A model generated the notes under the pieces. The model did no database searches. It was not told the DNA's origin and worked only from the letters and a program-made list of their open reading frames with translations. The position numbers were made by a program, and so were the translations under genes. This document shows positions 21,498-34,400 of a DNA stretch of 64,000 bases, one piece after another. Each line of letters begins with the position of its first letter. The stretch's first letter is position 1. The DNA is from Labyrinthula sp. Ha (Eukaryota > Sar > Bigyra > Labyrinthulida > Labyrinthulaceae), in NCBI GenBank assembly GCA_015227615.1, contig JAALGZ010000005.1, positions 1,736,001 through 1,800,000 on the forward strand. Reading direction: 5' to 3'.

Positions 21498-21599
21498 CTA
21501 AATAAAAGTTATATACAATTCAAGCAGGATTTTTATTATTATTTCTAGTGAGAGTCTTTTTGATAACATCAATAGGTAACGAAATGATAATTAGGGAAA

Positions 21600-24500
21600 T
21601 ATTGATTCATTCGGCAAATCAACGAAAAAACTAGTCAAATATGGATTTTTAGGCCTTGGATTTCGTTGGGAAAAAGATATTTCGAAGGGTATTTACTAGT
21701 TGAGCAGTTTTTACCCCATTATGAATTCAAAATTAGCTTGAAGTAAGAGATGGTGAATTCCAGTATTTTTGACGCCGTTTTTAGTTTTTCATATACACAA
21801 ACATTGTATGGATTTTGGCAAGTGTACCAGTGCCTACCATCGGTCTTAGTAGTTAAAAAGGGTTAAAGAAGTATTTTAGGCATCTTTGAGCCAGGTTTCC
21901 CCTAAATGGAAGTGAAGATTGAATCCCTTTCTAGGATTTATTTGGACTTTTCAGGAATCATTGACGAGACTGGGTGAGTCTTGATACCACATTGAGTGAG
22001 CAGCTCCTTGAGTAGAGTAAGGTTCATGACTAAGGCTTGAAGACTCTGAATCTGTTAGAATTTTACTTTGAAAGAGTTTATATTTGTGGATTGTCAATTT
22101 CTTAATGAAGAATTATCCTCAGTTGGCGCCCCTACCCGCAACTGTTAGAAGCAGCTAACATAGGTGATAATTTTGCAATTCAATAAACTATGAAAAGAAT
22201 GAAGCAGCATAAAGATACACAGACTTTTTTATAAGTATCACCCTAATATGGGATAGTACCCGGTTATAATGCAAATAGGAGCAACCAAAAAATTGTTAGT
22301 TTTGAAAATATAACATTAATCAATCTAAACTGCGTTATTAAATCATAGTTGGATGCTAAAAGAGCTCACATTACATTTATCAGTCCCTAAAATACATAAG
22401 AGTTAAGCTCAAGGTTTTAAATAGGTAAAACAACTACCTGCTGTAACAGCTTAAATGAACCACATTAGCAAAATAACCTTGAACTGTGTAAAACAGTCTT
22501 CTACACCTAGATAGAAGCAGGCATTTGAATTAGGTTGAAATTTCCGAAATCTTAGCTAAATATATATACAATTCTTAAACACAAGCCAAAACGCAACATA
22601 TTTTTTGAAGTTGAAGAAATTAAGATACCATTTCGATTCTTTTCTAGTACGATGTTTTGGCCCAAAAAGCATTACGGCTTAAAGTTGTAACTAAATTTAG
22701 CTGGGGTCGGCTAAGTCTTCGGCAAATTGATTTTGCACTTAATCCCAGCACTAATTCAAACTACTATCCCCGATTGGCACATATTCTCATAGGAGCAACC
22801 CACACTGTGTATTAGAAGCACATTTATAGATTAAAACGAATGGTGCTCTTTTCAGATATCACTGTTAATGTTAGAGCCAACGCAAGAAAACAAGAAATTC
22901 TTATCCCAAGAAAAGATATTCACCCAACGGCATCTTGAAAAGTAAAGGATCTTCTTCATGATCAAGAAACAGCAGATTGCTGTGGCTGTTCTTTTTTTGT
23001 TATTTGACTGTTGCTACCACTGCTTTGCTTTGGTGGATGATAATTAATGGTACTTCCATATCTACTACTTTTCCATGCCAGTTGGTTAAAACTAAAGAAG
23101 AGCAAGATATAATTCATTTCATTTCTGTTTTCTCCACTTTGTTGCATGGCACAGGATACAATTAACCGATATGACAAAGTACATATTCACGTCAAAAGCT
23201 TACACCAAAGACGAAAAATAGTATCGAAAGATGTTGTAACGGTCGTCATGCAACTAGCCTTTCTAATCTAACCATATCTTTTTCAAACGGAATTATCATC
23301 TTTTTTAATACTGAAGCAATACGTTCAACGAGTTAGAGCAAACAGTATAATCGAGTTTTAAGTGAAATCCTTGTTTTAGCCATATACATTTCCTGGGCTA
23401 CAAACTATGGAATTTAGTTGGAGAGTTGAACATTCGTAGACAGGATAAAGACGTTACGGTAATTGATCACATAACTCTAATTCTAGAAGATTTGATTAAG
23501 CACAGAGAGTTGAACCATAAACCAGTCCCTTTCATAATTTCTTAACAGTGTTCATCCATCTTTTCAGAATTTAAGGACTGGTGTCGGGAATATTCTACAA
23601 GAGCTTGATTCTTGCACAGCATTGTTTTTGAAGAATTTATCATTAAAAAACACTTGCGGAATGCGTTGATAAGTGCACTTACGCAAGAGACTAGTTTTGA
23701 TGTACAACAACCAGAGAAAAAACTACAATAGCTGTGTCGAATTATAGTTGGATGCTAACGCTGAAATGCATATTGTTGCAGAAACTCGTGTTGAAAAGCA
23801 TTGTTCCCTTAATCCTGACCTTAAAAACATCAATGTTATAGGCAACTTAAACTGTTCACCTTTTGAGGATGAGAAAAAGACATAAACGTGTATTCGACCC
23901 ACTACTCTTAGCATAACCTTGGTAAAAAGACCATATCACCAAAATTTGCGAAAAGATGCCACAACTATATCTTTTCTCACAGGAGGTTGAACAAGGGAAG
24001 GGAAGGGAATGTTTATTTCAAATGGAGGAATTGGACAGTTGATGGAGTTTTGGAATAAAAATGGATGATGAAGCCGGAGTTTTTACCATGTTTATGACTC
24101 CAGAATGAAAGTTCCTCACTTATCTACTTAGATAATTCAAACAAAGTTAACTAAAGATTACCCGTAGAAGTACAATTACTTCTTTCAAGTGGATTTTACC
24201 CACAAAACGGCAAAATGTATCATGAAATGTATGATACCCATCGATGTTGCTTCTTTGGAAAAATCAATCGGTCTGATATGGCTTCTTGCCACCGTAGCAT
24301 CGGAAGGAATAATTCCTGTATTAAATTAAATTTGTTTCAAGATAAAAGGTAATGTTCTAATTAGTGATTGCACACTAGTCTTCACTTTTCCATCAAGTAA
24401 GTTTAAAACTAAATACGTCAGATGCTCTATACGCTTACTAAAAGTTACTCCATCTTCTTAAGCTTAACTATAAAATCTAGCTAAAAATTTCTGTTCCAAT

Positions 24501-25601
24501 TGAGGAAAGCTTTTGCGATGGATTATTAGTTGACATGAAGATTTGCTGATGTATTTAGAGGACAGAAAACAAGAACGTGTTGCATTAAAGTAGACCTTAG
24601 ATTTCATATCAAAGATACAAAAAAATAAGGTTAAGTGTTACAAAAAACATACTCAACACCACTTAGCTGCAGGTAAATTATGAACCCAATGAGCCGAAAG
24701 ATATCTTAGTGTCCTAGAAAAAAAGGTCAAATAAAGTGTCTTGTTGGTAAGTCAAGTTTTTGGGAGACAAGAAAACACAATGTCTTCAGCGGCACAACTT
24801 GAAAGAAGAAGTCAGTCAGTCAATAGTTGAAGAACCTGATTCTCTTTACAAAAGAATGTGATTCACTTGTGGATAAGTTTTACAAGGCAGTATGAAAAAG
24901 AACATTAATAAGAGTTTAACTTAGCATCACCAGTGAGACATTCAATTTGAAATATCTAATGCGCATATCCTGGAGAGTTTCCATCGATGACTTCATTGGC
25001 AGTATACAAATTTGTAGCTATCAATTATTCCGCATTAACATTTCATGCAATAACTTAGCAATAATCTTCAGTCTGTTGGAGAATGAATTCCTCTTTGGTG
25101 CGGATTACCTTCCGAAGAGATAGCTACTGAGAAACCATGCTTTTCTAGAGGTGGCTATCAAGAACTTGGTCCTCTTTTCTTAAAAACAATAAGAGAAACG
25201 GAAATATCCACCTCTCTTTCTGTTGGGGACATAATGTGTCCAGGTTCTAAATCGCATTGATACAACAATCTGAAGTAGAAACTCCATGAACCTGCGGATC
25301 TGTTCATATAAAATTAAAGGGATTACAACTTGACTATGGCAATGCTTCTCAGTTTGACTGGAAGAAGCATAAAAAGGGACATAGGATCTCTTCCATCCGT
25401 GAGGCAAACAGGTCGCATAAGAATATCCAATCTAAAAGGCCTTTTTTATTGAGCAAGCAACTTAAAAATTCAAAAGAAAAGAGAAAATGCTATAGTACGT
25501 GTCATGTAAATTGTGCAGAAAGAAGTGAATAGAGCAATGGAAGTAAAGGATGCGCTTTTCAACTAATACTTTTTAATACTAGAACCAGCCTTCATTCTTT
25601 C
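21600..25601. other. AT-rich region without supported genes
   Basis: About 4 kb. Only short chance frames (60-75 codons) with no domain, many starting from non-ATG codons. No tRNA-like or repeated sequence recognised. Confidence 0.4.
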
Positions 25602-25778
25602 TTAACAACTATGTGGTGGACAAATAATTAAGCTTTCTTCGTTAACTCTAAGTCTAGTTTTTAAATCGCAGCCCATTTCAAACCCTTGCCTCATTCCTAT
25701 ATACTTAATTTCCTCGCGTCTTATAGATAGGCTTTCAGCGAGCACTAACCCTAACTCTGAAGTCGCAGGTTTTTCCAT
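25602..25778 (-). CDS. Possible 58-aa protein or exon
   Basis: ATG at 25778 to TAA. The frame reads with a balanced, protein-like composition (ELGLVLAESLSIRREEIKYI, GMRQGFEMGCDLKTRLRVN) unlike the low-complexity chance frames around it. The same frame is open for about 20 codons upstream, so it may be an exon. No family is recognised. At this length a chance frame cannot be excluded. Confidence 0.25.
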   Translation of the reverse strand: MEKPATSELGLVLAESLSIRREEIKYIGMRQGFEMGCDLKTRLRVNEESLIICPPHSC

Positions 25779-25854
25779 TGCCTGATCCTTATCCCTAAGC
25801 GTATGTTGTTGTATCTTCAATTTGTTCTTATTTGTTTGAACGGAAAGATTTTAT

Positions 25855-26294
25855 ATGTCTTGGTTTTCAGCTCATCTTCCTCTATATGTTGCTTCTCAGC
25901 TCGATCTTTTCCCTATTAACTTCACCTCTGGATTTACACAAGTGAGAATTGAAGTGTATATATAAGTTGTTTGTTAAATCTTAAATCCAGATTCTTCCGT
26001 TTTTCACTTCCTTTCTTGTGCTCTATATCCACATATATTCACCTCTTCGTTTTATTATATAGTGTGTTATCTATGTCTAAACAAATTATTTTTTTCTAGG
26101 ATCTTGTTTTGCTACTTTTAAGTTTTGGTATAATTTTAATGTATATTCTTGGAAGTTTATATAAGGTCTTCTTAGAGGTACAAGTGGTTCAAAACATATT
26201 TTTGTTTCCCCTAAAAAATATACAAACAAAATTGGTAAGAACAGAATATTTCTTGAAAAATCATTTTCATAATCTTCCGAGTTTAAATTCTTGA
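25855..26294 (+). CDS. Possible small two-exon membrane protein
   Basis: ATG 25855 opens 29 codons (MSWFSAHLPLYVASQLDLF...) ending at a GTGAGA donor at 25942. A T-rich acceptor TTTTTTCTAG at 26099 leads in the same phase into DLVLLLLSFGIILMYILG and about 45 more codons to TGA at 26294. That would give a small protein with one strong membrane helix. Both exons are short enough to arise by chance and no family is recognised. If real, it is divergent from the 58-aa frame with about 75 bp between starts. Confidence 0.2.
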
Positions 26295-27271
26295 TTTGAC
26301 GTAATGGTTTTCTCCACCTTCAGTTCAGGGCTCCATCTTTGACAAGCTTTTTCTCTTGTCATTAATCCTCATTTGACCAATACCTTGAGGGAACCTTAAA
26401 GGCTTGGTAAGGAGATTGGATACATGGTGGCTCTCGGATAGCCTGGAGCATCTGGGCAAGTACACATAGCGTTCAATTTTGAAGTTGCAACGAAAGAAAT
26501 GAATAGGTGATAACATTACCAAGGAAGAATCTTGCTATAGTTTGTTCTTACCTCCATAGTAGTGATATTGATATAGTTCAGAGGTACCCATTTCTTTAGA
26601 CCTCGTGTAGAGTACTTGGGTAGATGGTAGCTTAGAATAGCGGTACCTTTTGTTGAAATTTGCATCAATTATGGTACTAAAGCCTCGTTTGGCTCAAAAC
26701 AAATTATATTTGTTTACAAGAAAACCACCATTGCCTTGACAGAGTTCTCTATGAAGTTTTTATTATAATTCTTATACCTGAGAACAGGTGAAAGTTCTTT
26801 TGAAAAAGCAATTTCCAAGTAAGAGTTCAAAGACTTCATTACTCTAGTTTACTTAGCAACTAGGTGAAATTTGGGCAAAGACGGAATAAAGCACTTGAGA
26901 CAGCTTTGAAGGAAAAGGTCTGAACTCTCAGCAAATTTTCCACTAAGAAGTGATACACCACCGAACGTGCTGGGTGATATATCACGGTGAATTTCTTGTG
27001 ACTCTGGAATCGATCCTTTCTGTACTGTAGTTATTTATTTAATGGGTGCGAAAGGCTATATTGCAAACATCTTAACTTGAACTCGAGGATACTGTCAATA
27101 TTGGAAAAAATGTGCATAGTGTTCTCCTTGTAAAAAAATCTAAGCGTAGCCTCTTGCAGCGACCAAGAATATAACATTCTGACTTCATACTTCTGAGCTA
27201 TTGCACGTGGAAACATGTTCTGTTAAATTTAAGCATTAAAGATCACTTAAGACCTATATAATTTAGCAAGC
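26295..27271. other. Region 3' of actin, no supported gene
   Basis: About 1 kb, AT-rich, only short frames. The leftward frame at 26325-26520 is commented on among the rejected items. Confidence 0.4.
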
Positions 27272-28402
27272 TTAGAAGCACTTTCTGTGCACAATTCCTG
27301 GTCCAGACTCATCATACTCTTCTTTGGAGATCCACATCTGTTGGAAGGTGGAAAGGGAAGCAAGGATAGATCCTCCAATCCATACAGAGTACTTTCTCTC
27401 AGGAGGAGCAACAACCTTGATGCTCATAGTAGCAGGAGCAAGAGCAACCATCTCTTTGGTAAGTCTCTCTGCAAGTCCTTCATACATGGTAGTACCTCCG
27501 GACATAACAATGTTGGAGTACAAGTCAGATCTAATATCCAAGTCACACTTCATGATAGTGGAGAACATAGTGTCGTGAACACCTTGTGCTTCCTTTCCAA
27601 TGAAGCTTGGTTGGAATAGTACCTCTGGGCATCTAAATCTTTCGTTACCTACAGTGATAACGTTTCCATCAGGAAGCTCGTATGATTTCTCGTTAGCTGA
27701 AGAGTCAGCAGCTTCTCCCATTTCAGCATCGAAGTCCAAAGCTACGTAGCAAAGTTTTTCCTTAATATCTCTTACAATTTCACGCTCTGCGGTAGTGGTA
27801 AAAGTGTAACCTCTTTCGGTAAGGATCTTCATCAAGTAGTCGGTCAAGTCTCTTCCAGCAAGATCAATTCTTAAGATAGCATGAGGAAGAGCATATCCTT
27901 CATAGATTGGAACGGTATGGGTAACTCCATCTCCAGAGTCCAAAACAGCTCCAGTGGTTCTTCCAGAAGCATACAAGGAAAGAACAGCTTGGATGTTCAC
28001 GTACATAGCAGGTACGTTGAAGGTTTCAAACATAATCTGGGTCATTCTTTCTCTGTTAGCCTTAGGATTAAGAGGAGCTTCAGTAAGAAGAACTGGGTGT
28101 TCTTCAGGAGCAACTCTCAACTCGTTGTAGAAAGTGTGGTGCCAGATCTTTTCCATATCATCCCAGTTGGTAACAATACCGTGTTCAATAGGGTATTTAA
28201 GAGTAAGAACACCTCTCTTGGATTGAGCTTCGTCACCAACATATGCGTCCTTCTGGTCCATACCAACCATGATACCAGGGTGCTTAGGTCTTCCTACAAT
28301 TGAAGGGAAAACTGCTCTAGGAGCATCGTCTCCAGCAAATCCAGCTTTACACATTCCGGATCCATTGTCCACTACTAATGCTTGTACTTCTTCGTCAGCC
28401 AT
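27272..28402 (-). CDS. Actin
   Basis: 376 residues, single exon, ATG at 28402, ending in the invariant HRKCF. All landmarks are present: [20 protein letters not shown] phosphate loop at the N-terminus, [15 protein letters not shown] second phosphate loop, [15 protein letters not shown] adenine region, and the [13 protein letters not shown]-terminus. Length matches conventional actin exactly. Function: filament-forming ATPase of the cytoskeleton, partner of the myosin I encoded 14 kb away. The gene is richer in G+C and more biased in codon use than its surroundings, as expected of a highly expressed gene. No intron. It is flanked by long non-coding tracts on both sides. Confidence 0.99.
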
Positions 28403-31400
28403 TTTAAATTTTCTTTGCTTTTCTTTTCAAATTTCAATTGCTTCAATTTGATTTGCTTTTGCGAAATGACATTAATAAAACGGCTATATTTTACCGTCCA
28501 TTTCTGGTTGCCCAAAATACGCTACAAGATATTTTCCGAGAAGCATAAACATAACGAGAAAATAGCAGATGGTTTCTCGAATTGTAAAAGAAATCAAGGT
28601 TGTAGACATTTAATGGTTTCAATGGTTCCACAGTTAATATGCTTTGAAAACTGGAAGCAAAGATATATGAGAGCTTGACATTATTTCTTACGAAAAGTTT
28701 TGTAAACATTTCCGAGTTCGTTTCTTAAATATGTCGCAGAACTTAAGCGCGAATACGTATTGCAGCGTTTGAGACTAGAAATAGAATATAGATACCAAAA
28801 CACGGAAAATAGAGTTGTTACTAGCAAAGGCACTGAAATAATAAAGACAATAAGACTTTGCTGTTCATCTTCTTGCGAATTTATCCGATTAAGTCGGACG
28901 AATAACTAGAACCTACAATCATAGCTACGACAAATTTTTGTAACATGTTTAGGTGGAGGTACTCTCATTTACCTAAAACCCTAACTTTCGTTTCGGAGAA
29001 CAAAGTGATGAGTATAGTTTTTGACATTTATTTCATTAATAGTTAAGTCCATTTGGGTAAGACTCTTGTAATTTTGCATGCATAATAATTTGGTGACTTC
29101 GGAGAATTTTCCTCCAGCTCAAAGTGACAGTGTCTACTACCAAAGAAGAAGTTGCTATGGCCCTTTCTGATAGAGTAGATCAACTATACACCGTGTGCAA
29201 GGACACTTCGCAAAGTAACATAAGGCCAAGTTTGTCGGCTTGCGAACATGCGAGTATTGAGTTAAGTTAAGAACAGAACACCAAAGTGTTACCAAAATCT
29301 CCTAAAAATGTTCAGATCTTTTTCTTCTTGGTTAAACCTTCATTAAAAGGATATACTCTTTATTTCTCAACTGCATTATTTGGGTGGTATATTTCTAAAC
29401 AGAATATTTATATATATTTGACCTCTGTTCGGGATTAGTCGAGAGTTCTATATTCAAATCTGTCTTGAATTATATCTCAAATAAAAGAAAGCTCTGGCAT
29501 TGGACTAGTGGTTCCCGGTGAAGCGAATACACTGATTGTATTGTCCTATATTTTGTATACGACTTAAGGTTTCTTACCGTACTGTTATTCACGATAGTTA
29601 ACGGTAATTCTTCGTTGATTTAACTTAGGGTGATTAATAGTATGCTAAATATGAATAATAACTTTACCAATAGTTAACAATAAGAACGATAAGAAATACT
29701 AATAGGAGTCCATCATTATCGCTCCAATCTTTATCATTTAAGGGTATTTTGATGAAGTATTGAGGAGTTCCTGGATATTTCAGAGGAGATACCGGTTATG
29801 CTACTTTCGTATGGATAGAGGTTCTCAAATACTGGATATTCTTATCGAAGAGTGGTAACAGATTCCAAAATCTAGTGTTTGGGTTGGGGAAAAGAAGAGA
29901 ACGGTGGATATATTGAAGTGCTATGCACCACACGCAAGAAGAACGGTCAACGAAGGCGGCCCATATGTAAAGAAACTTGTAGAGGGAGCCATGATACTTC
30001 AGAAGAGAGGGACCAAAGGAGTTGATCGTGACTTTAACAACCAAGAAAGAAGGAAACGAAAAAACAGACACAAGTGCTCAGGTATTTGCACGCAGATGAA
30101 GGAAATGATATGAATATTAAACGACTTTCAGTCAATTATTTAGCAAGTACAATTAACGTGCAAGAAAAACTGATACATCTGGAATAGCCACATGTTGTTT
30201 GCTCAGAATTCTATCAAAAAGAAAAGAAAGCAGCATCTTAAAGCATATGTATGTTCTCTCGACATCGCCAGGAGTACTACCGCCATGGAAATTCACTGCC
30301 GGAGGAGACATGTTCAATGCCACTTAGAAGCTTGTAAGAGCACTCTGTCTAACCATTTCCCAAGTTGGTAGACCAGATATACTACCTCTCTCTCTCTCTG
30401 TGCACTTAATCAGCAAAAGCTTTTACTTGCATTGTTCGATACACAACATAAAAGCAAGCGGTTTCCCTCCAAGCCCTGCCAAATTGAACATATTCCACTT
30501 TGTTTACCCTTTCAGTTTAATAATTTCCCCTTCTAAATAAAAGGTCAACTCATACCGGTTCTGAGGTCAAGAACGACTTATCTTAGAGGTTTATTACATT
30601 CCTGGTTACAGGTTTAAGTTGAGTTGGCACAAATTAATAGCTGCAAACTCAACATATTAGGCAACGATGGATATACTCCCTTAGTATAACTCTTGCAGTG
30701 CCAATCAACGTAAGCGTATATGGAGAACAGCAACTGTAGAAGAAAACATTTTTCCCTACCTTGGAGCTAAGCTAGAGGAAACTTAGAGCACTCGTGTTCA
30801 GTTTATTGAGGTTTGTCAATAATGTGGCATAGATGTCATTCGATATAAGCACTCTTGTGAACGATGACCATAACCTATCTTGGAAATGAGATTAAAGACT
30901 ATGATCTAATGTTCTTCTGCAGACAAGCCTCACTAGTCACAGCAATACCCTATATGACATTTCTGAGCCATTGATGGCATTATTGGATTGCTGAGTTATA
31001 TCACCATTCTCTAAAACTCTTAAGACCATTGTTCTCTTTCTCTTTTATTTCTGAATAGATCGATTTGTTACTAGTAGAGCTTTTTTGCAAACTCAATAAG
31101 TAAAAATTTCCCACATTTTTACCAAGAACATTAAATGGATATGTTAATTGTGCAATAGCTCCCAGAAGGAACAGATTCATCAAATTTTACATTATGGTCC
31201 AAAAATTTAAAATGTAGGCAGAAATATAGAATAACCTTCACGAGTCCCAGGAAACCGCCTTCGTTATGACGCACTTTATTGGAACCATGGAATTGCACCG
31301 AGCACCATATGGAGACTCCCCGGGACATGTTTGATGCGAATATTCAATAGCATACAGAAGAGTAATCTCATAATTAAAGATGTGATGGTCCAGTGCATGG

Positions 31401-34400
31401 GGATTGTTTGAATAGGGGAGGGGAACTTGAGTCCTGATTAAATTCAAACTCTAACATGAGAAATTGTTGAGTCATAGAAAACACACTGCAAATATATTCG
31501 GTCTTAATGCAAACTAACATGGGACGTGAAAGAAAAAAAAACAACATCCCAGTATCATACTGCGCTCTGCTAACCCAAGTTGAATTTGCTAAAATAAAAA
31601 GACATTTTCACATATTTTTCATCAACACATAATTGGGTACGAAAATTTTTGAAAATGTTACTACAACCTCATTTAGCAATGATATTATTCTTGCATTCAT
31701 CCACCACAAGGATTACCCGAAACTTAGCCGTTATAGATAGGCCAACAAATTTGCGTTTGCAAGCATGACCCAAGCCTCCAAAATCTAGCTGAACATGCTC
31801 ATTTGCTATTAGCTTACAGATGCTGTGCAATGGGCCTGGAAAAGATCATATAGGCAGGGTGCAATGGCTCTTAGCTAGATTACACTGCTATTTTGTACAA
31901 TTTACCTCTGCTCATATCGAATGCGGCCAGAAACAGGTTTGACATTATATAGGCAGTGCGTACGAACATTAGTGCTCCGGGAAAGCGTTCTTGTAATTCT
32001 GCAATTACAATAATAAAAACAGCATCCTGTGCTCCACAACAAAAAACTACAAGAAACTACTAAATGTACAGTGAGTATACAAACAGTACTAAGATTCTGT
32101 TAGATTTCTATCGATATGGGCTATGGCAGTTAGTTTAGTTCCCTACACTGGGCTGTATTTAAACTCTACAATCAATTTTATCAAACATTAAGGTTGGTGC
32201 CTTTGCGATATGAACAATTTAATGTTACTAACAATATCTAGGCATCAAATAGTATTTTCTCAAAGCAAAATAACTCATACTAAAGTTGTCGGTTTTACCA
32301 TTGTTTTCACAGAAGTTAGATGCCAAAAGTACCATATTAAGCTTTAATCTGTTTTTTTCTTTTAAAATTTAAACTCAGTACTTTATGTAATTTATTTTTA
32401 ATTTGCTCTTTGGTTTTATTACCAGGTTTTAGCTATATTACTACACTCTATCCATCCCAGTCCACCGTTATTACCTTTGGAAGTAATGTGAGAATCTCTC
32501 AGGGTACTACTATTTGGCATCTCAGACAACGAACTACCTTATTTCCCTCTGCCATGTTACTCTCCCTGTTTCTCGATATATAATTATATTATCCCTCAGA
32601 AGTTCCAACAATAAAGTTCTTAGTTGCAGTACTCGTTTCCAATTCCTGAAGAGCTATGTGTATTTGTTAGGGGCCATGCCCTTCTAAGCTTTGATATGAA
32701 CTACCATAAGAATATATGCTTAAGCACTTCCAACAGACTCCTGTCGACCCAAAGAACTATACTGGGCACGTTATAAGTTTTCCTACAAACGCGAAAGCTT
32801 GGTACTGACATTTTAGGGGCCTCTTGACTGGAGACGGTAGTTAGCGAGAAGAAACCCCATTTAAAGAGAATTCTATCCTCATTTCGTTTATTAGCAAGTG
32901 AATACTTGTTATCATAGAAGCAATTAAGTGAAAAAATTGTTTACAGCAGTATATAGCGAGAGCTCAACGAGAAATCAATCGAATCTTTATAAAAATTTCG
33001 ACTGGCGTGGTTAGTCTCAATGAGTATCGGTAGCTCATTGAGCGAGGAAAAGATTATAAATGAGAAGCCAAATAAGGGTTTCTATGCTAGGATTAAGGTA
33101 GTAATTATTAACTTTAGAATAATCTTACGAAGAATCAACCAAGAATATTAGCGAGGAACATACTTAAGAACTCATATGAGAAATCGTTACTTGGTTCTTG
33201 AGGATTTGGTTGAGCTCTCTAGTATGGGCATTGAGCTTCATGTGCTATCTCTAAATATCCTAAGAACTTCTAATTTTTAGTGGATATAAATTCTAGCATC
33301 GATAATTCCTCGCACTGCATCCTACTCGTGCATGTGGTAGTCATTGTTTAATAGAAGCTAAGAACGAACTATCCAACATCATGCTCAAAATAATTCTAAG
33401 GATATATTCTATATCTATTCTTCAATGTTTGTTATTAAACTCTTTATTAAAATATCAAGCCAGCATGAGATTAACCTGCAGGTTATGTGCAACCATCATT
33501 TCAGCTTAGATGATCTCAAGATGCATTTTTCAAATATATGCAAAGGTGCTGTACTAGTTGTTGTACCACACTCCTCCTCCATCCAAAATAGTTTAGAGTT
33601 GGGGTTGAAGTGTTGGCCCAAAATAGCCAGAGTTTTATCAATATGATTCAGTTCCTTGTCCAACAGATTCGTTTAATATTTTTATGCTCGAAAAGGTGTG
33701 CAAAGTATTCTAAGTTTATTATGGTATAATATATCTAGGCAACAACCATATTAAGTGATACAGAGCCATCTAACATTAGATAACATAATGGTTAATTACA
33801 TCAAAATGACAACCAACCCTTAAAAAAGCACTGTACAGGTACTAACAGGTTTATGTTATAGAAAAAATACAAGTGCTTATACTTGTAATGACTGGGAGTA
33901 TTACCAAGGTATAAAGCAAACTGTCAATTACAATATTCCTGACTTGAAGCTAAGCAAAGAGGAATAGCCGGAAGAAAAAAGGGGATCTAAAAGGGGAAAG
34001 TGATAACTTTAGACAGAGCATTATATTCTTGCGAAACAAAAAAGCAACTAAATTAAATGTAAATATATTAGTGTTAGGAGGTGCCTTATATTACTGTGGC
34101 TTATATTTTCATTATCTGAAAACTGTACCTGTATTGAATACGATGAAAACAAGAAAAAATGGTTTTTATATATTGACTTCTTGGCTTGTTTGATGCTTCT
34201 GCATTTTTTTTTGAGAACAATAATTTTTCTTAAAGATGTTTATTAATAAAGCGAAATTCTCGAGAGATATTTTGGAAAAAAAGATACTCTAGTTTTGCAA
34301 TCACTTTAAACGTTTATCGCAACAAAAAAAGGAAATATGAGAGATTTAATTCAATTCGACTTTAGCGAAGAGTTCCTGAAAACCTAGCCAGAAGTAATTT

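Noticed and set aside
26325-26520. Leftward frame with a SNLLTKPL stretch recalling the end of Ty1/copia RNase H
   Set aside because: Too short and isolated; no other part of such an element was recognised nearby, so at most a very old, broken fossil.
27287-28303. Plus-strand frames opposite actin, up to 140 codons
   Set aside because: Antisense shadows of the strongly biased actin codons.
29796-30113. Overlapping frames of 91 and 69 codons on opposite strands
   Set aside because: No domain, non-ATG start for the plus frame, and length within chance expectation for this composition.
31001-31447. Three overlapping minus-strand frames in a GC-richer patch
   Set aside because: They lie in different frames, have no recognisable motif and no clear splice signals.
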